A stretch of DNA of 64,000 nucleotides from DASUPK01 sp963797265 (GCA_963797265.1 CAWCOY010000003.1:310001-374000); one strand, 5' to 3'. Positions 50,641 to 59,547 are shown, counted from the stretch's first letter. Numbers and translations are program-made. Notes: generated from the sequence alone by a model not told the origin.

Positions 50641-51677
50641 GCGGCGTCCACGCCTTTGTCGGTCCCCTCGTCCACGTCTTCGGAACCGTCCTCCCAACTC
50701 ACTTCCTCGAGCGGCAGCTCGCTCTCGCCGGTGATCTCCTCACCGTCGGCCTGGCGTTCCTGGCGCTCCCGGCGGGTCCAGTCGAGCATCGGCTGGCGCT
50801 TCGAGGCGCTCGATCGCTCCCTGCGCGGGGCTGCCTCCCTTTCCACCTGATCACGCCGCGCGAGATAGTCGGAGAGGCCGCGCTGCCAGGGCGGCAGCTG
50901 GATCGGAGCCGAGCGCCGGCTGACGAGCACCGAGTTGGCGGGGCGCTTGGCGGGTCGCTCCATCATGTCGGTGGTCGTGGCCATCACACGCGTGACGACC
51001 TCGGCCTGCCGGAAGATCTCCATCGCGAACTCGTACCAGGAGCAGCTGCCTTCTCCCGCCATGTGGTGGATGCCGTAGGCGGCGCTGTCGACCAGGCGGA
51101 GAAGGCCGACCGCGAGGTGGCCCGTGTAGGTGGGGCAGCCGACCTGATCGTGGACCACCACAACGGGTCCGCCGCCCTCTCCCAGGCGCAACATGGTCTC
51201 CACGAAGTTGCCACCCCGCGGGCCGAAGAGCCAGGAGGTGCGAACGATGAAGCTCTGCCCGTTGACCAGGGCGGTGGCCCGCTCGCCCGCAAGCTTGGTG
51301 CGCCCGTAGGCGTTGATCGGGTCGGTGTCCTCCGACTCACCGTAGGGACCGCCCTGGCCGTTGAAGACGTAGTCGGTCGAGGGGTAGATGACCTTGGCGT
51401 AGACCTTGGCGGCCGCGTCCGCGACGAACCCCGCGCCCTGCGCATTGACCAGCGAGGCGTCGTGTTCCGACTCCTCCGCGCCGTCGACGTTGGTCCATGC
51501 CGCGCAGTTGATCACCGCCCCGGGCCGCTCGCGGGTGATCATGCGCTCGACCCTGGCCGGATCGGTGACGTCGAGGTCGTCATGGCTCAGCGCGATCACC
51601 TGGTGGCGTATGTCACTGGCGACGCGGACGACGTCGTGTCCCAGCATCCCGTCTGCCCCTGTTACCAGGATCTTCAT
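50637..51677 (-). CDS. rmlD: dTDP-4-dehydrorhamnose reductase with acidic C-terminal extension
   Basis: 346 residues, about 50 more than usual. Core: KILVTGADGMLGHDVVRVA Rossmann motif, VINCAAWTNVDGAEE, YPSTDYVFNG, AYGRTKLAGE (YxxxK) and RTSWLFGPRGGNFVETML. The enzyme reduces dTDP-4-keto-L-rhamnose to dTDP-L-rhamnose with NADPH. From about residue 292 a basic linker (REAAPRRERSSASKRQPM) leads to an acidic tail (ELPLEEVSWEDGSEDVDEG), not found in typical RmlD. Overlaps both neighbours by 4 bp. Confidence 0.93.
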   Translation of the reverse strand: MKILVTGADGMLGHDVVRVASDIRHQVIALSHDDLDVTDPARVERMITRERPGAVINCAAWTNVDGAEESEHDASLVNAQGAGFVADAAAKVYAKVIYPSTDYVFNGQGGPYGESEDTDPINAYGRTKLAGERATALVNGQSFIVRTSWLFGPRGGNFVETMLRLGEGGGPVVVVHDQVGCPTYTGHLAVGLLRLVDSAAYGIHHMAGEGSCSWYEFAMEIFRQAEVVTRVMATTTDMMERPAKRPANSVLVSRRSAPIQLPPWQRGLSDYLARRDQVEREAAPRRERSSASKRQPMLDWTRRERQERQADGEEITGESELPLEEVSWEDGSEDVDEGTDKGVDAA

Positions 51678-52750
51678 GGGATCGAGATCTTCGCGTTGTC
51701 GCCGACCAGGAAGCGCAGCGTCTTTGGCATGCCCTCGCTACGGCTCAGGCTGACGTTCTTGCCGAGCAGGCTCGCTTCCATCCGCGCGTGCAGGTCGCGG
51801 ATACTCGAGCCCGCCAGCACGATCGAGTGCTCGACCTCGGAGCCTGTGATCTCCACGTCGTGGTCGATCGCCGTATAGGGCCCGATGTAGGAGTCGGTGA
51901 GCCGGGTGCCGGCGCCGATGATCGCCGGGCCGCGGACGACGGTCCGCTCCAACTTCGCCCCCTTCTCGATCGTCACGCGGCCCTCGACGCGCGACTCGGA
52001 ATCAAGCTCGCCTTCGATCCGCGGCTCGATGTCCTCGAGGACCAGGCGATTCGCCTCCAGCATGTCCTCCAGTTTCCCGGTGTCCTTCCACCAGCCCTTG
52101 ACGATGTGCGGCTCCACGCGAGCATCGGACTCGATCAGGGAGTCGATGGCGTCGGTGATCTCCAGCTCGCCCCGGGCCGACGGCTCGATCGAGTGGGCCG
52201 CTTCGAAGATCGCCGGCGTGAACATGTAGACGCCGACGAGCGCCAGGTCGCTGGGCGGGTCCTTCGGCTTCTCGACGAGGCGCACCACCCGTTCGCCGTT
52301 GAGCTCCGCGACCCCGTAGGAGGAGGGATCGTCGACGCGGGTGAGCAGGATCAGCGCATCCGGCTCTGAGCGGCGAAAGACCTCCACGAGGTCGGTGATC
52401 CCGTTCCGGAGCAGGTTGTCGCCGAGGTACATCACGAACGGACTCTGGCCGAGGTACTCCTCGGCGGTGAGCAGTGCGTGGGCGAGCCCGAGGGGCGCCT
52501 CCTGCTCGAGGTAGGTGATCCGCGCGCCGAAGTCCGAGCCGTCGCCCGCTGCCTGCCTGATCTCCCCACCGGTCTCCGGAGCGATGATCACCCCGATGTC
52601 GATGATCCCGGCCTCGACCAGCGCCTCGATCCCGTAGAAGAGGACGGGCTTGTTTGCCACCGGGACGAGCTGCTTGGCGGAGGTGTGGGTGATCGGACGT
52701 AGCCGCGTCCCGGCCCCCCCGGAGAGGATCAACCCCTTCAAATCTTCCAT
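51674..52750 (-). CDS. rmlA: glucose-1-phosphate thymidylyltransferase (long form)
   Basis: 358 residues, first step of dTDP-L-rhamnose synthesis (glucose-1-P + dTTP). Nucleotidyltransferase motif KGLILSGGAGTRLRPITHTSAKQLVPVANKP, VMYLGDNL, and KGWWKDTGKLEDML. A C-terminal left-handed beta-helix of hexapeptide-like repeats (RVTIEKGAKLERTVVRGPAIIG, GPYTAIDHDVEI) makes it the long RmlA/StrD type. A TAGCCT box ends 8 bases before the ATG, so the operon rmlA-D-B-C probably starts leaderless. Confidence 0.96.
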   Translation of the reverse strand: MEDLKGLILSGGAGTRLRPITHTSAKQLVPVANKPVLFYGIEALVEAGIIDIGVIIAPETGGEIRQAAGDGSDFGARITYLEQEAPLGLAHALLTAEEYLGQSPFVMYLGDNLLRNGITDLVEVFRRSEPDALILLTRVDDPSSYGVAELNGERVVRLVEKPKDPPSDLALVGVYMFTPAIFEAAHSIEPSARGELEITDAIDSLIESDARVEPHIVKGWWKDTGKLEDMLEANRLVLEDIEPRIEGELDSESRVEGRVTIEKGAKLERTVVRGPAIIGAGTRLTDSYIGPYTAIDHDVEITGSEVEHSIVLAGSSIRDLHARMEASLLGKNVSLSRSEGMPKTLRFLVGDNAKISIP

Positions 52751-52832
52751 TCCGCGGGAGGCTAGACGCTAGACCACGAAAACCGAGCAGCGGGATACGG
52801 AGAGGACCCCGCGATGCGCCGGTTATCGCGGC

Positions 52833-53477
52833 TCAATGGGGCTTCGAGATGTTCTTGTGGTTGGAATGCTCGCAATGCCTGCCCGAAGGATCGCGCCTGT
52901 CCTTCCGGAGCACATCACCGCCGCCATCGCCGCAGGAGATGAAGGTGTCGCGCTGGCCGTCGAGCGTCTGCAGGGTGTCGCGGCCGCGGCCGCCCTTGTA
53001 GACGTCAGCCCCCTGACGTCCGCGCAGCGTGTCTCGCCCGTCGTTCCCCTTCAGGATGTCGTTGCCGAGCCCACCAGTGAGGACGTCAACACCACGGCCG
53101 CCGATCATCAGCGCGCCGATCGTGAGCGGGGGGAGCACGCCGGTCCCGGCCGTTGAGACGGTGATGGTGTCGTCGCGATCACGCGCGTCGATAACGAAGC
53201 TGCGGACGAACACCTGCTGGCACATACCGACGCCGTTGATCAACTCGCAGGGCCCACCCCCGATGCTGATCGGGTTCGCGTCGGCGTCCTTGAAGCTGTA
53301 AACGCGAACGGTGCCGCCGAGGATCGTGTCGACGCCCACCTGGACGTCGTTCCTCTCGCCCTGGCCCGCGACGTAGAAGATGATCCCGTTTGCTTCGGTG
53401 AGGGTTGACGCGTGCGCGCCGGCCACGCCGAAAAGCATCGTTCCCATCACCGTCAGAGCTATCGCGATCCTTCGCAT
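52833..53477 (-). CDS. secreted protein with RTX-like calcium-binding repeats
   Basis: 214 residues: signal peptide (RRIAIALTVMGTMLFGVAGAHAS), a beta-rich domain (residues 25-120) with two cysteines, then three to four nonapeptide-type repeats (GGRGVDVLTGGLGNDILKG, GRDTLRGRQGADVYKGGRGRDTL) that would form a calcium-bound parallel beta-roll. A lysine/histidine-rich tail follows. No catalytic domain seen. Starts at ATG 53477 behind AGGGGGA. Function unknown, probably extracellular. Confidence 0.8.
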   Translation of the reverse strand: MRRIAIALTVMGTMLFGVAGAHASTLTEANGIIFYVAGQGERNDVQVGVDTILGGTVRVYSFKDADANPISIGGGPCELINGVGMCQQVFVRSFVIDARDRDDTITVSTAGTGVLPPLTIGALMIGGRGVDVLTGGLGNDILKGNDGRDTLRGRQGADVYKGGRGRDTLQTLDGQRDTFISCGDGGGDVLRKDRRDPSGRHCEHSNHKNISKPH

Positions 53478-53600
53478 CGGTCCCCCTGGGTTGGAGTCCA
53501 TTCGAGAGCGGCGGGGATTCTGCCACTTTTCGCACTTTCGGCTACTGGAAATTGCGGAAGCTGCAGGATTCCGCCCAGAGACGACTTGACGGGAATCCGG

Positions 53601-54071
53601 TTAGTAGGTCCCGCCGAGCTTGCTGTGGTCCCAGGTGGCCACCCGCTTCGGGCGGAAGTGAATGGCGACGCGCTTAGGGGCCTGGGCGCGGAGCCCTGCG
53701 GCGGCGTCACCCTCCACCGACTCGATCCCCTCGCTGTAGCGGACCGTCATCTCCTTGGCGTACTCGACGATCTGGTCGAGGTCGCGGATGATCTCCGCCT
53801 CTGTCTCGATCTGAACGCCGCGGAGCTCACCGTACTCGACGCCGGTCTCGATCAGCAGCGTGGCGCGGGGGTCGCGCTCGAGGTTCCTCACCTTCTGTGA
53901 CTTCGCGTACGTCCAGATCCAGATCTCGCCGTCCCGCGGGACGTACCAGAGCGGCATCACGTGGGGCCATCCACGCGGGCCGAGCGAGGAGACCACCACG
54001 ATCCGCTCGTTGTCGATCAGCTCGCGCTGCTCCTCGTCGGTGAGCTTGATCTGGTCCCGCCGGGACGCCAC
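53601..54071 (-). CDS. pyridoxamine 5'-phosphate oxidase-family (FMN/F420-binding split-barrel) protein
   Basis: 156 residues. LIDNERIVVVSSLGPRGWPHVMPLWYVPRDGEIWIWTYAKSQKVRNLERDPRATLLIETG is the PNPOx/FDOR split-barrel signature; actinobacterial members of this PPOX class often use F420 and not FMN. A cytoplasmic oxidoreductase. GTG 54071 begins 2 bases after the penicillin acylase stop codon, so it is coupled to it. Confidence 0.87.
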   Translation of the reverse strand: MASRRDQIKLTDEEQRELIDNERIVVVSSLGPRGWPHVMPLWYVPRDGEIWIWTYAKSQKVRNLERDPRATLLIETGVEYGELRGVQIETEAEIIRDLDQIVEYAKEMTVRYSEGIESVEGDAAAGLRAQAPKRVAIHFRPKRVATWDHSKLGGTY

Positions 54072-54073
54072 GA

Positions 54074-56500
54074 TCAAAGGGGGTGCCCTGGCGGGCACCC
54101 TCGCATCACGCGATCGGTCGGAGTGAGGACGAGGGTCTCGAAGGGCCCCTCTCCGGCCATCGACTGCATTGTCCCGCCCTCCCAGCGCGGCTGCAGATCG
54201 TCGTAATGGCGGCTCCAGGCGTGCCCGGACTGGCCGGTGAAGGCCTGCCATTGAGATCGCTCCGGCGCCGAGGGGTCCGCGACCATCCGCCAGCTCGGCG
54301 CCCAGATCGCGTGATAGGGATCGGTCGGGTTGTAGGCGATCTGCGCCACGGTCTCCTGCGCGCCACCTGGATGGAGCGTGCGGTTGAAGACCAGCTCCGA
54401 GATCGGGTTGATCGCTCCGAGCGCATGCGGGAACTCCAGAGCGTGCACCTGGCCCCAGCGCCAGCCCTCCGGATCGGGTCCGAAGCGCTCCTCGAGGTCG
54501 TCGAGGGCGCCGCGCAGCGCCTCCAGCGCGAGCTCGTCCCAGGAGCCGCCGATCAACTCCTCGTCCGCCTCCTCCCAGAGCTCCAGCAGGTGGGCGTGCC
54601 AGCGCCAGGGCGAGGTGACGTGGGCGATGAAGCCGTTGTCGGCACGATCCAGGTAGCGCTCGGCGAGATCGCGATCGCCGATCGCCGCTCGAGTGAACTC
54701 CCGGGCGAGCCGGAGTAGGAACGCCTGGTAAATCGTGCCCGCGACGGTCCGCGGGCCGAGGGTCCGGTCCCAGCTCTTCAGTCGCTCGATCGCCCTCACC
54801 TCGCGCTGGCTGGCCGGCTCCAGGCGCGCCAGGCGATGAACGACCTCGTCCCCCGGGATCGAGTAGAGGTCGGTCTGCATGCGGCGGAAGTCGTCCAGGT
54901 CGTGCTGCTCGCGCTCGTCGAGCAGCTGCTCGATGCGGGCGGCCCGGTAGCCATCCAGCCAGTCGCTGGTGATGTGGTGCGGGTACGAGGAGTCGACGAC
55001 CTTGTTGTTTGCCGTGACGACGTAGCCCTCGTCGGGATCGATGAGCTCCGGCAGCTCGTCGTATGGGATCCAGCCCTCCCAGTCGAACTCGCCGGTCCAA
55101 CCAGGCTTCGGCAGGTCGGGGCAGTCACCCTTGCGCATCGGGATCCGTCCGACCATCTTGTAGCCGATCGACCCGTTCCGGTCGGCCCAGACGAGATTCG
55201 AAACCGGCATCGTCAGGTCGCGGAGCATCTCAACCAGCTCCGGACCGTTTCTCGGCTCCAGCACGCCGAGATACGCATGTGAGATCGCGGGCTCGTCGAG
55301 CGCGGCCCAGCGCAGAGTGAGCGGCTGCTCGTCGTCGGCCCCGAGGGCGTCGTTGACGATCGGGCCATGGTGGGTGAGACGGACCTCGTGACGCTCGGCC
55401 CGGTCGCGACCGCGGACGGTGATCAGCTCCTCGAGGATCTCGACCGGGCGCCGCTCCCCCTCGAACTCGTAGCTCTCGTCCTCGATCCGCTCGACGAACA
55501 GGTCCTCGGTGTCCGCCATGACGTTGGTGAAGGCGAAGGCGACGTCGTTGTTCTGGCCGAGCGAGATCCCGGGCAGGCCGGGGATCGAGGCGCCCCGGCA
55601 GAACCGGCCGCCCAGCTCCAGGCCGATCTCGTACCAGACACCAGGCATCCCGCTGGGCAGGTGGGGGTCGCCGGCGAGCAGGGCGCCGCCGGTCGCCGAG
55701 CGGGCCGGTCGCACCGCCCAGTTATTGGAGCCGCTGGCAGCGGCGGCCAGCCCGATCTGCTCGCGCACCCGTCCGATCTGTTCCGCCAGCCGCAGGCCAT
55801 CGCCGTCGAAGCCCTGGCCGGGGTGGAGTACGACGGGGTTGCCCTTCGGGTAGGTGGGGTCGATCTGGGCGGCGCGCTCCTCGCCCAGCTCCCGGACCAG
55901 GTCGGCGCGCAATAGCTCCCGCTCCCAATTGGTCGAGAGCCCGAAAGAGAGCAGCTTGCCCCCCGCCAGCATGTCGGCTGGGCGCCAGGGCTCGAACTCG
56001 AGGCGCAGCAGCTGAAACTCGGCCGGGGGCGCGGAGGCAATCCGTGCGGCCTCGTTGAGCCCGGTGCAATAAGCGTCGAGCAGGGCGCGGAGGTCGGTCT
56101 CGAGCTCCGCCTCTTCGCGGAGAGCGACCCGGCGCAGTCCCAGCGTTCGCATCAGCCGGTCCACCGGCAGTCCCGCGTCCCCGGCGATCTCGGCGATTCG
56201 GCCGGAGGTGATCCGGCGGTTCACCTCGCACTGCCAGAGGCGGTCCTGGCCGTGGCAGAAGCCTTGGCCGTACCAGAGGTCCGCCGGCGTCTGCGCCCGC
56301 ACGGTGGGCATGCCCCAGCGGTCGCGGACGATCTCGATCGGGGCCTCGACTCCGCGGACGCGGAGATCACCGGAAGTGCGGGGGAGCGGCCGGCGGAAGA
56401 GCTGCCACCAGAGCCCCGCCGCGGTCGCGCCGAAGAGGGCCGTGCCGATCCCCATGCCCTTGGCGCCGGTCCGAAGTAGACGGCCTAGGTCGATGACCAT
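54074..56500 (-). CDS. penicillin acylase-family (S45) Ntn-hydrolase
   Basis: 808 residues. N-terminal membrane-anchor helix (GIGTALFGATAAGLWWQLF), then alpha-chain features (PIEIVRDRWGMPTVRAQTPADLWYGQGFCHGQDRLWQ). The autocatalytic cleavage site is before Ser258 in SGSNNWAV, which becomes the N-terminal nucleophile of the beta chain (GDPHLPSGMPGVWYEI, YVVTANN). Such enzymes hydrolyse amide bonds of penicillins, cephalosporins or acyl-homoserine lactones; the real substrate is unknown. Overlaps the MBL gene start by 16 bp. Confidence 0.9.
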   Translation of the reverse strand: MVIDLGRLLRTGAKGMGIGTALFGATAAGLWWQLFRRPLPRTSGDLRVRGVEAPIEIVRDRWGMPTVRAQTPADLWYGQGFCHGQDRLWQCEVNRRITSGRIAEIAGDAGLPVDRLMRTLGLRRVALREEAELETDLRALLDAYCTGLNEAARIASAPPAEFQLLRLEFEPWRPADMLAGGKLLSFGLSTNWERELLRADLVRELGEERAAQIDPTYPKGNPVVLHPGQGFDGDGLRLAEQIGRVREQIGLAAAASGSNNWAVRPARSATGGALLAGDPHLPSGMPGVWYEIGLELGGRFCRGASIPGLPGISLGQNNDVAFAFTNVMADTEDLFVERIEDESYEFEGERRPVEILEELITVRGRDRAERHEVRLTHHGPIVNDALGADDEQPLTLRWAALDEPAISHAYLGVLEPRNGPELVEMLRDLTMPVSNLVWADRNGSIGYKMVGRIPMRKGDCPDLPKPGWTGEFDWEGWIPYDELPELIDPDEGYVVTANNKVVDSSYPHHITSDWLDGYRAARIEQLLDEREQHDLDDFRRMQTDLYSIPGDEVVHRLARLEPASQREVRAIERLKSWDRTLGPRTVAGTIYQAFLLRLAREFTRAAIGDRDLAERYLDRADNGFIAHVTSPWRWHAHLLELWEEADEELIGGSWDELALEALRGALDDLEERFGPDPEGWRWGQVHALEFPHALGAINPISELVFNRTLHPGGAQETVAQIAYNPTDPYHAIWAPSWRMVADPSAPERSQWQAFTGQSGHAWSRHYDDLQPRWEGGTMQSMAGEGPFETLVLTPTDRVMRGCPPGHPL

Positions 56501-57225
56501 CGGTCCTTGATATCAGGCGGCAGGCGGCCTTCCTCGCCGAGCTTCTCGAGGTGAGCCTCCATGGCGATCGCCGCGGCGGGCCTGAGCTCCTCCGGGACGT
56601 CCTCCCAGACCTCCGCCAACAGCGCCTCCCGCGAGCGCTCACCACGGTCGAGCGCCGCGACCAGGCGGTCCTCCCGCTCCTGCCGATGTGCGATGTACTC
56701 GGCGATCTTGGCCTGCGGATCGTCGATCCGCGGGCCGTGCCCGGGGTAGAGCACAGTCAGGTCGAGACCCTGGAGCCGGCGCAGGGAGTCCATGTAGTCG
56801 CTGAGCGAGCCGCCAAGCCGACGAGAGCCGACGATCGTCGAGCCCTCGCCCAGGATCAGATCGCCGCAGAAGCAGGCGAACAGTCCGTCGCCGTCCGGCA
56901 GTAGGAAGGAGAGGTGCTCGGCCGCGTGTCCGGGTGTCGCGATCGCGGTCAGGCCGGCGACGGCCTCGCCGTCCGCTGGCCGAGTCGGCTCGATCCCGAG
57001 CGGCTCGACTCCGGCGAGGTGGTCGGCGTCGTCGTGGGTGAGCAGGACCATGCCGATCCCGCCGCGCTCGGAGGCTGCCCGGCGGATGGAGTCGATGTGG
57101 TCAGGCTCGTCGGGGCCGGGGTCGATCACCACCGTGGGGTCCCGCCCCACGAGGTAGGTGTTGCTCCCCTCCAGGGTCATCGGCCCGGGGTTGTTTGCCG
57201 TCAGCCTCTCGACGTCAAGGGTCAT
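56485..57225 (-). CDS. metallo-beta-lactamase-fold hydrolase with variant zinc motif
   Basis: 246 residues, LACTB2-like. The normal HxHxDH motif is here LLTHDDADHL, with Asp66 at the second histidine position (His64, Asp68 and His69 kept). Other ligands are TPGHAAEHL, FCGDLIL and LYPGHG. The C-terminal winged-helix-like tail (REALLAEVWEDVPEELRPAAAIAMEAHLEKL) matches the LACTB2 group. It may hydrolyse a lactone, thioester or RNA end; the altered site could change metal use. Leads an operon with penicillin acylase and the PNPOx-family gene. Confidence 0.85.
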   Translation of the reverse strand: MTLDVERLTANNPGPMTLEGSNTYLVGRDPTVVIDPGPDEPDHIDSIRRAASERGGIGMVLLTHDDADHLAGVEPLGIEPTRPADGEAVAGLTAIATPGHAAEHLSFLLPDGDGLFACFCGDLILGEGSTIVGSRRLGGSLSDYMDSLRRLQGLDLTVLYPGHGPRIDDPQAKIAEYIAHRQEREDRLVAALDRGERSREALLAEVWEDVPEELRPAAAIAMEAHLEKLGEEGRLPPDIKDRWSST

Positions 57226-57244
57226 CGACGGACATTCTGTCGTG

Positions 57245-57274
57245 TTGACAGGTGACCAAAAGGTCACATATACT
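57245..57274 (+). promoter_or_regulatory. promoter with palindromic operator in the spacer, upstream of ArsR gene
   Basis: A -35 TTGACA (57245-57250) and -10 TATACT (57269-57274) are separated by 18 bp, and a 16 bp palindrome GTGACC-AAAA-GGTCAC (57252-57267) fills the spacer. The ArsR start GTG lies 6 bases after the -10 box. A repressor bound here would block RNA polymerase; autoregulation by the ArsR protein is likely. Confidence 0.82.
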
Positions 57275-57280
57275 CGGAAC

Positions 57281-57640
57281 GTGGACGAGGACGTGGTATT
57301 CAGGGCACTTGCCGCTCCGACCAGGCGGAAGCTCCTCGACGAGCTCTTCCGCAAGGACGGTCAGACGCTCAGCGAGCTGGAGCGGAAGCTGCCGATGTCG
57401 CGCTTCGGCGTGATGAAGCACCTCGGAGTGCTCGAGGAGGCGAATCTGGTGGTCTCGCGCAGGCGCGGCCGCGAGAAGCTCCACTTCCTGAATCCCGTCC
57501 CGATCCGGCTCATCCACGACCGCTGGGTGAGCAAGTACGCCGAGCCGCTGGCGGCCACGCTCAGCGGGATCAAACGAGAGCTTGAGGAGGAAGAACATGG
57601 AAAAGATCCCCGAGGCCGGAGCCGAGCTGTATCCCGATGA
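57281..57640 (+). CDS. ArsR-family transcriptional regulator
   Basis: 119 residues. Winged helix FRALAAPTRRKLLDELFRKDGQTLSELERKLPMSRFGVMKHLGVLEEANLVVSRRRGREKLHFLNP is the ArsR pattern used by regulators paired with AHSA1 proteins. No metal-binding cysteine box is visible. The start GTG 57281 fits a leaderless transcript from the TATACT promoter. Its 3' end overlaps the AHSA1 gene by 44 bp in another frame; both frames look genuine. Confidence 0.85.
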   Translation: MDEDVVFRALAAPTRRKLLDELFRKDGQTLSELERKLPMSRFGVMKHLGVLEEANLVVSRRRGREKLHFLNPVPIRLIHDRWVSKYAEPLAATLSGIKRELEEEEHGKDPRGRSRAVSR

Positions 57641-58106
57641 CACCGCCGCGGTCTTCGAGATCTTCATAAAGACGACCCCGGAGCGGCTCTGGCAGGCCGT
57701 TACCGATCCCGACCTGCGCGCCCGCTACAGCTTCGGCGTCCGGACCGAGTCGGACTACACCGACGGCTCGATCTACAAGTCCTCCGTACCCGGCGTGATC
57801 GACATCGCCGAGGGCGAGAACCTCGAGGTGGACCCGCCGCGCCGCCTGGTGCAGACCTTCACCGCGCTCTGGAGCGACGAGGCGAAGAGCGAAGGCGCCT
57901 CCAGGGTGACCTGGGAGATCGAGCCGGTCGGCGACGACTCCTGCCGTCTCACCGTGGTCCATGACCAGCTCAAGCCGGGCGCGAACGGCGAGCTCTACGG
58001 CGGCTGGCCGATGATCCTCTCCGGCCTCAAGACACTGCTCGAGACGGGTGAGAACCTGACGACGCCGGGATCGCTGCGCTACGCCGGGGCCGCGGGAGGG
58101 TCCTGA
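57597..58106 (+). CDS. AHSA1/SRPBCC-domain protein
   Basis: 169 residues. AAVFEIFIKTTPERLWQAVTDPDLRARYSFGV and DPPRRLVQTFTALWSDEA are typical of AHSA1-like (Aha1 activator) SRPBCC proteins that bind hydrophobic ligands. Such proteins are usually encoded with an ArsR regulator, as here. GAGGAGGAAG is a strong ribosome binding site for ATG 57597. Function unknown; probably ligand binding or a small-molecule transformation. Confidence 0.87.
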   Translation: MEKIPEAGAELYPDDTAAVFEIFIKTTPERLWQAVTDPDLRARYSFGVRTESDYTDGSIYKSSVPGVIDIAEGENLEVDPPRRLVQTFTALWSDEAKSEGASRVTWEIEPVGDDSCRLTVVHDQLKPGANGELYGGWPMILSGLKTLLETGENLTTPGSLRYAGAAGGS

Positions 58107-58696
58107 TGGGGAGGCTCAGGGTGGTCGAGAGCCTCACTCTCGATGGCGTGATGCAGTCGCCCGGCCGTCCTGACGAGGACACCCGCGACGGGTTCGAGCA
58201 CGGTGGCTGGGCGATCCCGTACGTCGATGAGGTGATGGGCCGTGCAATGGGCGAGCAGATGGGCCAGCGCGGTGCGATCGTGCTCGGGCGCCGGACCTAT
58301 GAGGACTTTGCCGAGGTCTGGCCGAAGCAGGAGGGCAACCCGTACAGCGAGGCGCTGAACGCGGCGCAGAAGTACGTCGCCTCGCGCACTCTCGGGGAGC
58401 CGCTGCCCTGGGAGAACTCGACGCTGCTCGCCGGGGATGCCACGGGGGCCGTCGCTGCGCTCAAGGAGCAGGACGACGCAGGTCTGACCGTTCTGGGAAG
58501 CGGAGAGCTCGTCCGCTCACTGATGAGCCGCGGGTTGATCGACGAGTACCTGCTGCTGATCCACCCGCTAGTGCTCGGCTCGGGGCGACGGCTCTTTCGG
58601 GACGGCGTCTTCGCCTCTCTCGAACTCGCCGACAGCCTGAATACGACGACGGGAGTCGTGATCGCGACCTACCGGGCGACGAGTCAGGGAACGTGA
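58106..58696 (+). CDS. dihydrofolate reductase-family (RibD C-terminal-like) reductase
   Basis: 196 residues: RLRVVESLTLDGVMQSPGRPDEDT opening, IVLGRRTYEDFAEVWP, AQKYVASRTL, LTVLGSGELVRSLMSRGLIDEYLLLIHPLVLGSGRRLF. A paralogue in type of 3347-3910 but only distantly similar. Its ATG overlaps the stop of the AHSA1 gene by 1 base, placing it in the ArsR operon. Likely NADPH-dependent reductase of unknown substrate. Confidence 0.85.
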   Translation: MGRLRVVESLTLDGVMQSPGRPDEDTRDGFEHGGWAIPYVDEVMGRAMGEQMGQRGAIVLGRRTYEDFAEVWPKQEGNPYSEALNAAQKYVASRTLGEPLPWENSTLLAGDATGAVAALKEQDDAGLTVLGSGELVRSLMSRGLIDEYLLLIHPLVLGSGRRLFRDGVFASLELADSLNTTTGVVIATYRATSQGT

Positions 58697-59547
58697 TCGA
58701 GGCCAAGGCGGCGCCGCGCGTGCTTCTCGAGGGGATCGCCTTCCCCGAGTCACCGCGCTGGCACGACGGCCGGCTCTGGTTCTCGGATTGGGTCGCGCAC
58801 CAGGTGATCGCCGTCGACATGGAGGGTCGCAGCGAGGGGGTGGCGCACGTCGACGCCTTCCCGTTCTCGATCGACTGGCTGCCCGACGGCCCGATGCTGA
58901 TCACGGCGGATCGACAGCTGCTCCGGATGGACTCGGATGGTTCGCCGGTCCCGCACGCGGATCTGAGCGGGCTCTCGGAGTTCGGCTGGAACGAGGTCGT
59001 CGTCGACCGGCTCGGGAACACCTACGTCAACGGCGCCGGCTTCGACCTGATGGGCGGCGGCGACCCAGCACCCGGGATCGTGGCGCTGCTGCGGCCGGAC
59101 GGTTCGTCCGAGGTCGTCGCGGACGGGGTCCGGTTCCCCAACGGCATGGCGATCACCCCCGACGGCTCGACCCTGATCGTGGCGGACTCCTATGGGAAGG
59201 AGCTCACCGGCTTTACGGTCGCGGAGGACGGCACGCTCTCCGATCGCCGAGCCTGGGCGAATCTCGGGGACGGTGTCCCTGACGGCATCTGCCTCGACGC
59301 CGACGGCGCGGTCTGGTACGCGGATGTTCCGAATCGCCGCTGTGTCCGGGTCGCCCAGGGAGGCGAGGTGCTGCAGACGGTCGAGCATGACCGCGGGTGC
59401 TTTGCCTGCATGCTGGGCGGCGCCGAGGGCACAACCCTCTTCATCGCCGCCCAGGAGTGGAAGGGGCCGGAGGGGATCGGAACGGAGCCTCGCACCGGCC
59501 AGATACTGGCGGTCGAGGCCCAATCACCACACGCCGGACGCCCCTAG
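58693..59547 (+). CDS. SMP-30/gluconolactonase-family calcium-dependent hydrolase
   Basis: 284 residues, six-bladed propeller. LLEGIAFPESPRWHDGRLWFSDW (metal-binding Glu), WNEVVVDRLGNTYVNGAGFD, VRFPNGMAITPDGSTLIVADSYGKELTGF and PDGICLDADGAVWYAD supply the expected metal ligands. Hydrolyses sugar lactones or organophosphate-type esters. GTG 58693 overlaps the preceding stop codon (GTGA). Confidence 0.9.
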   Translation: MIEAKAAPRVLLEGIAFPESPRWHDGRLWFSDWVAHQVIAVDMEGRSEGVAHVDAFPFSIDWLPDGPMLITADRQLLRMDSDGSPVPHADLSGLSEFGWNEVVVDRLGNTYVNGAGFDLMGGGDPAPGIVALLRPDGSSEVVADGVRFPNGMAITPDGSTLIVADSYGKELTGFTVAEDGTLSDRRAWANLGDGVPDGICLDADGAVWYADVPNRRCVRVAQGGEVLQTVEHDRGCFACMLGGAEGTTLFIAAQEWKGPEGIGTEPRTGQILAVEAQSPHAGRP

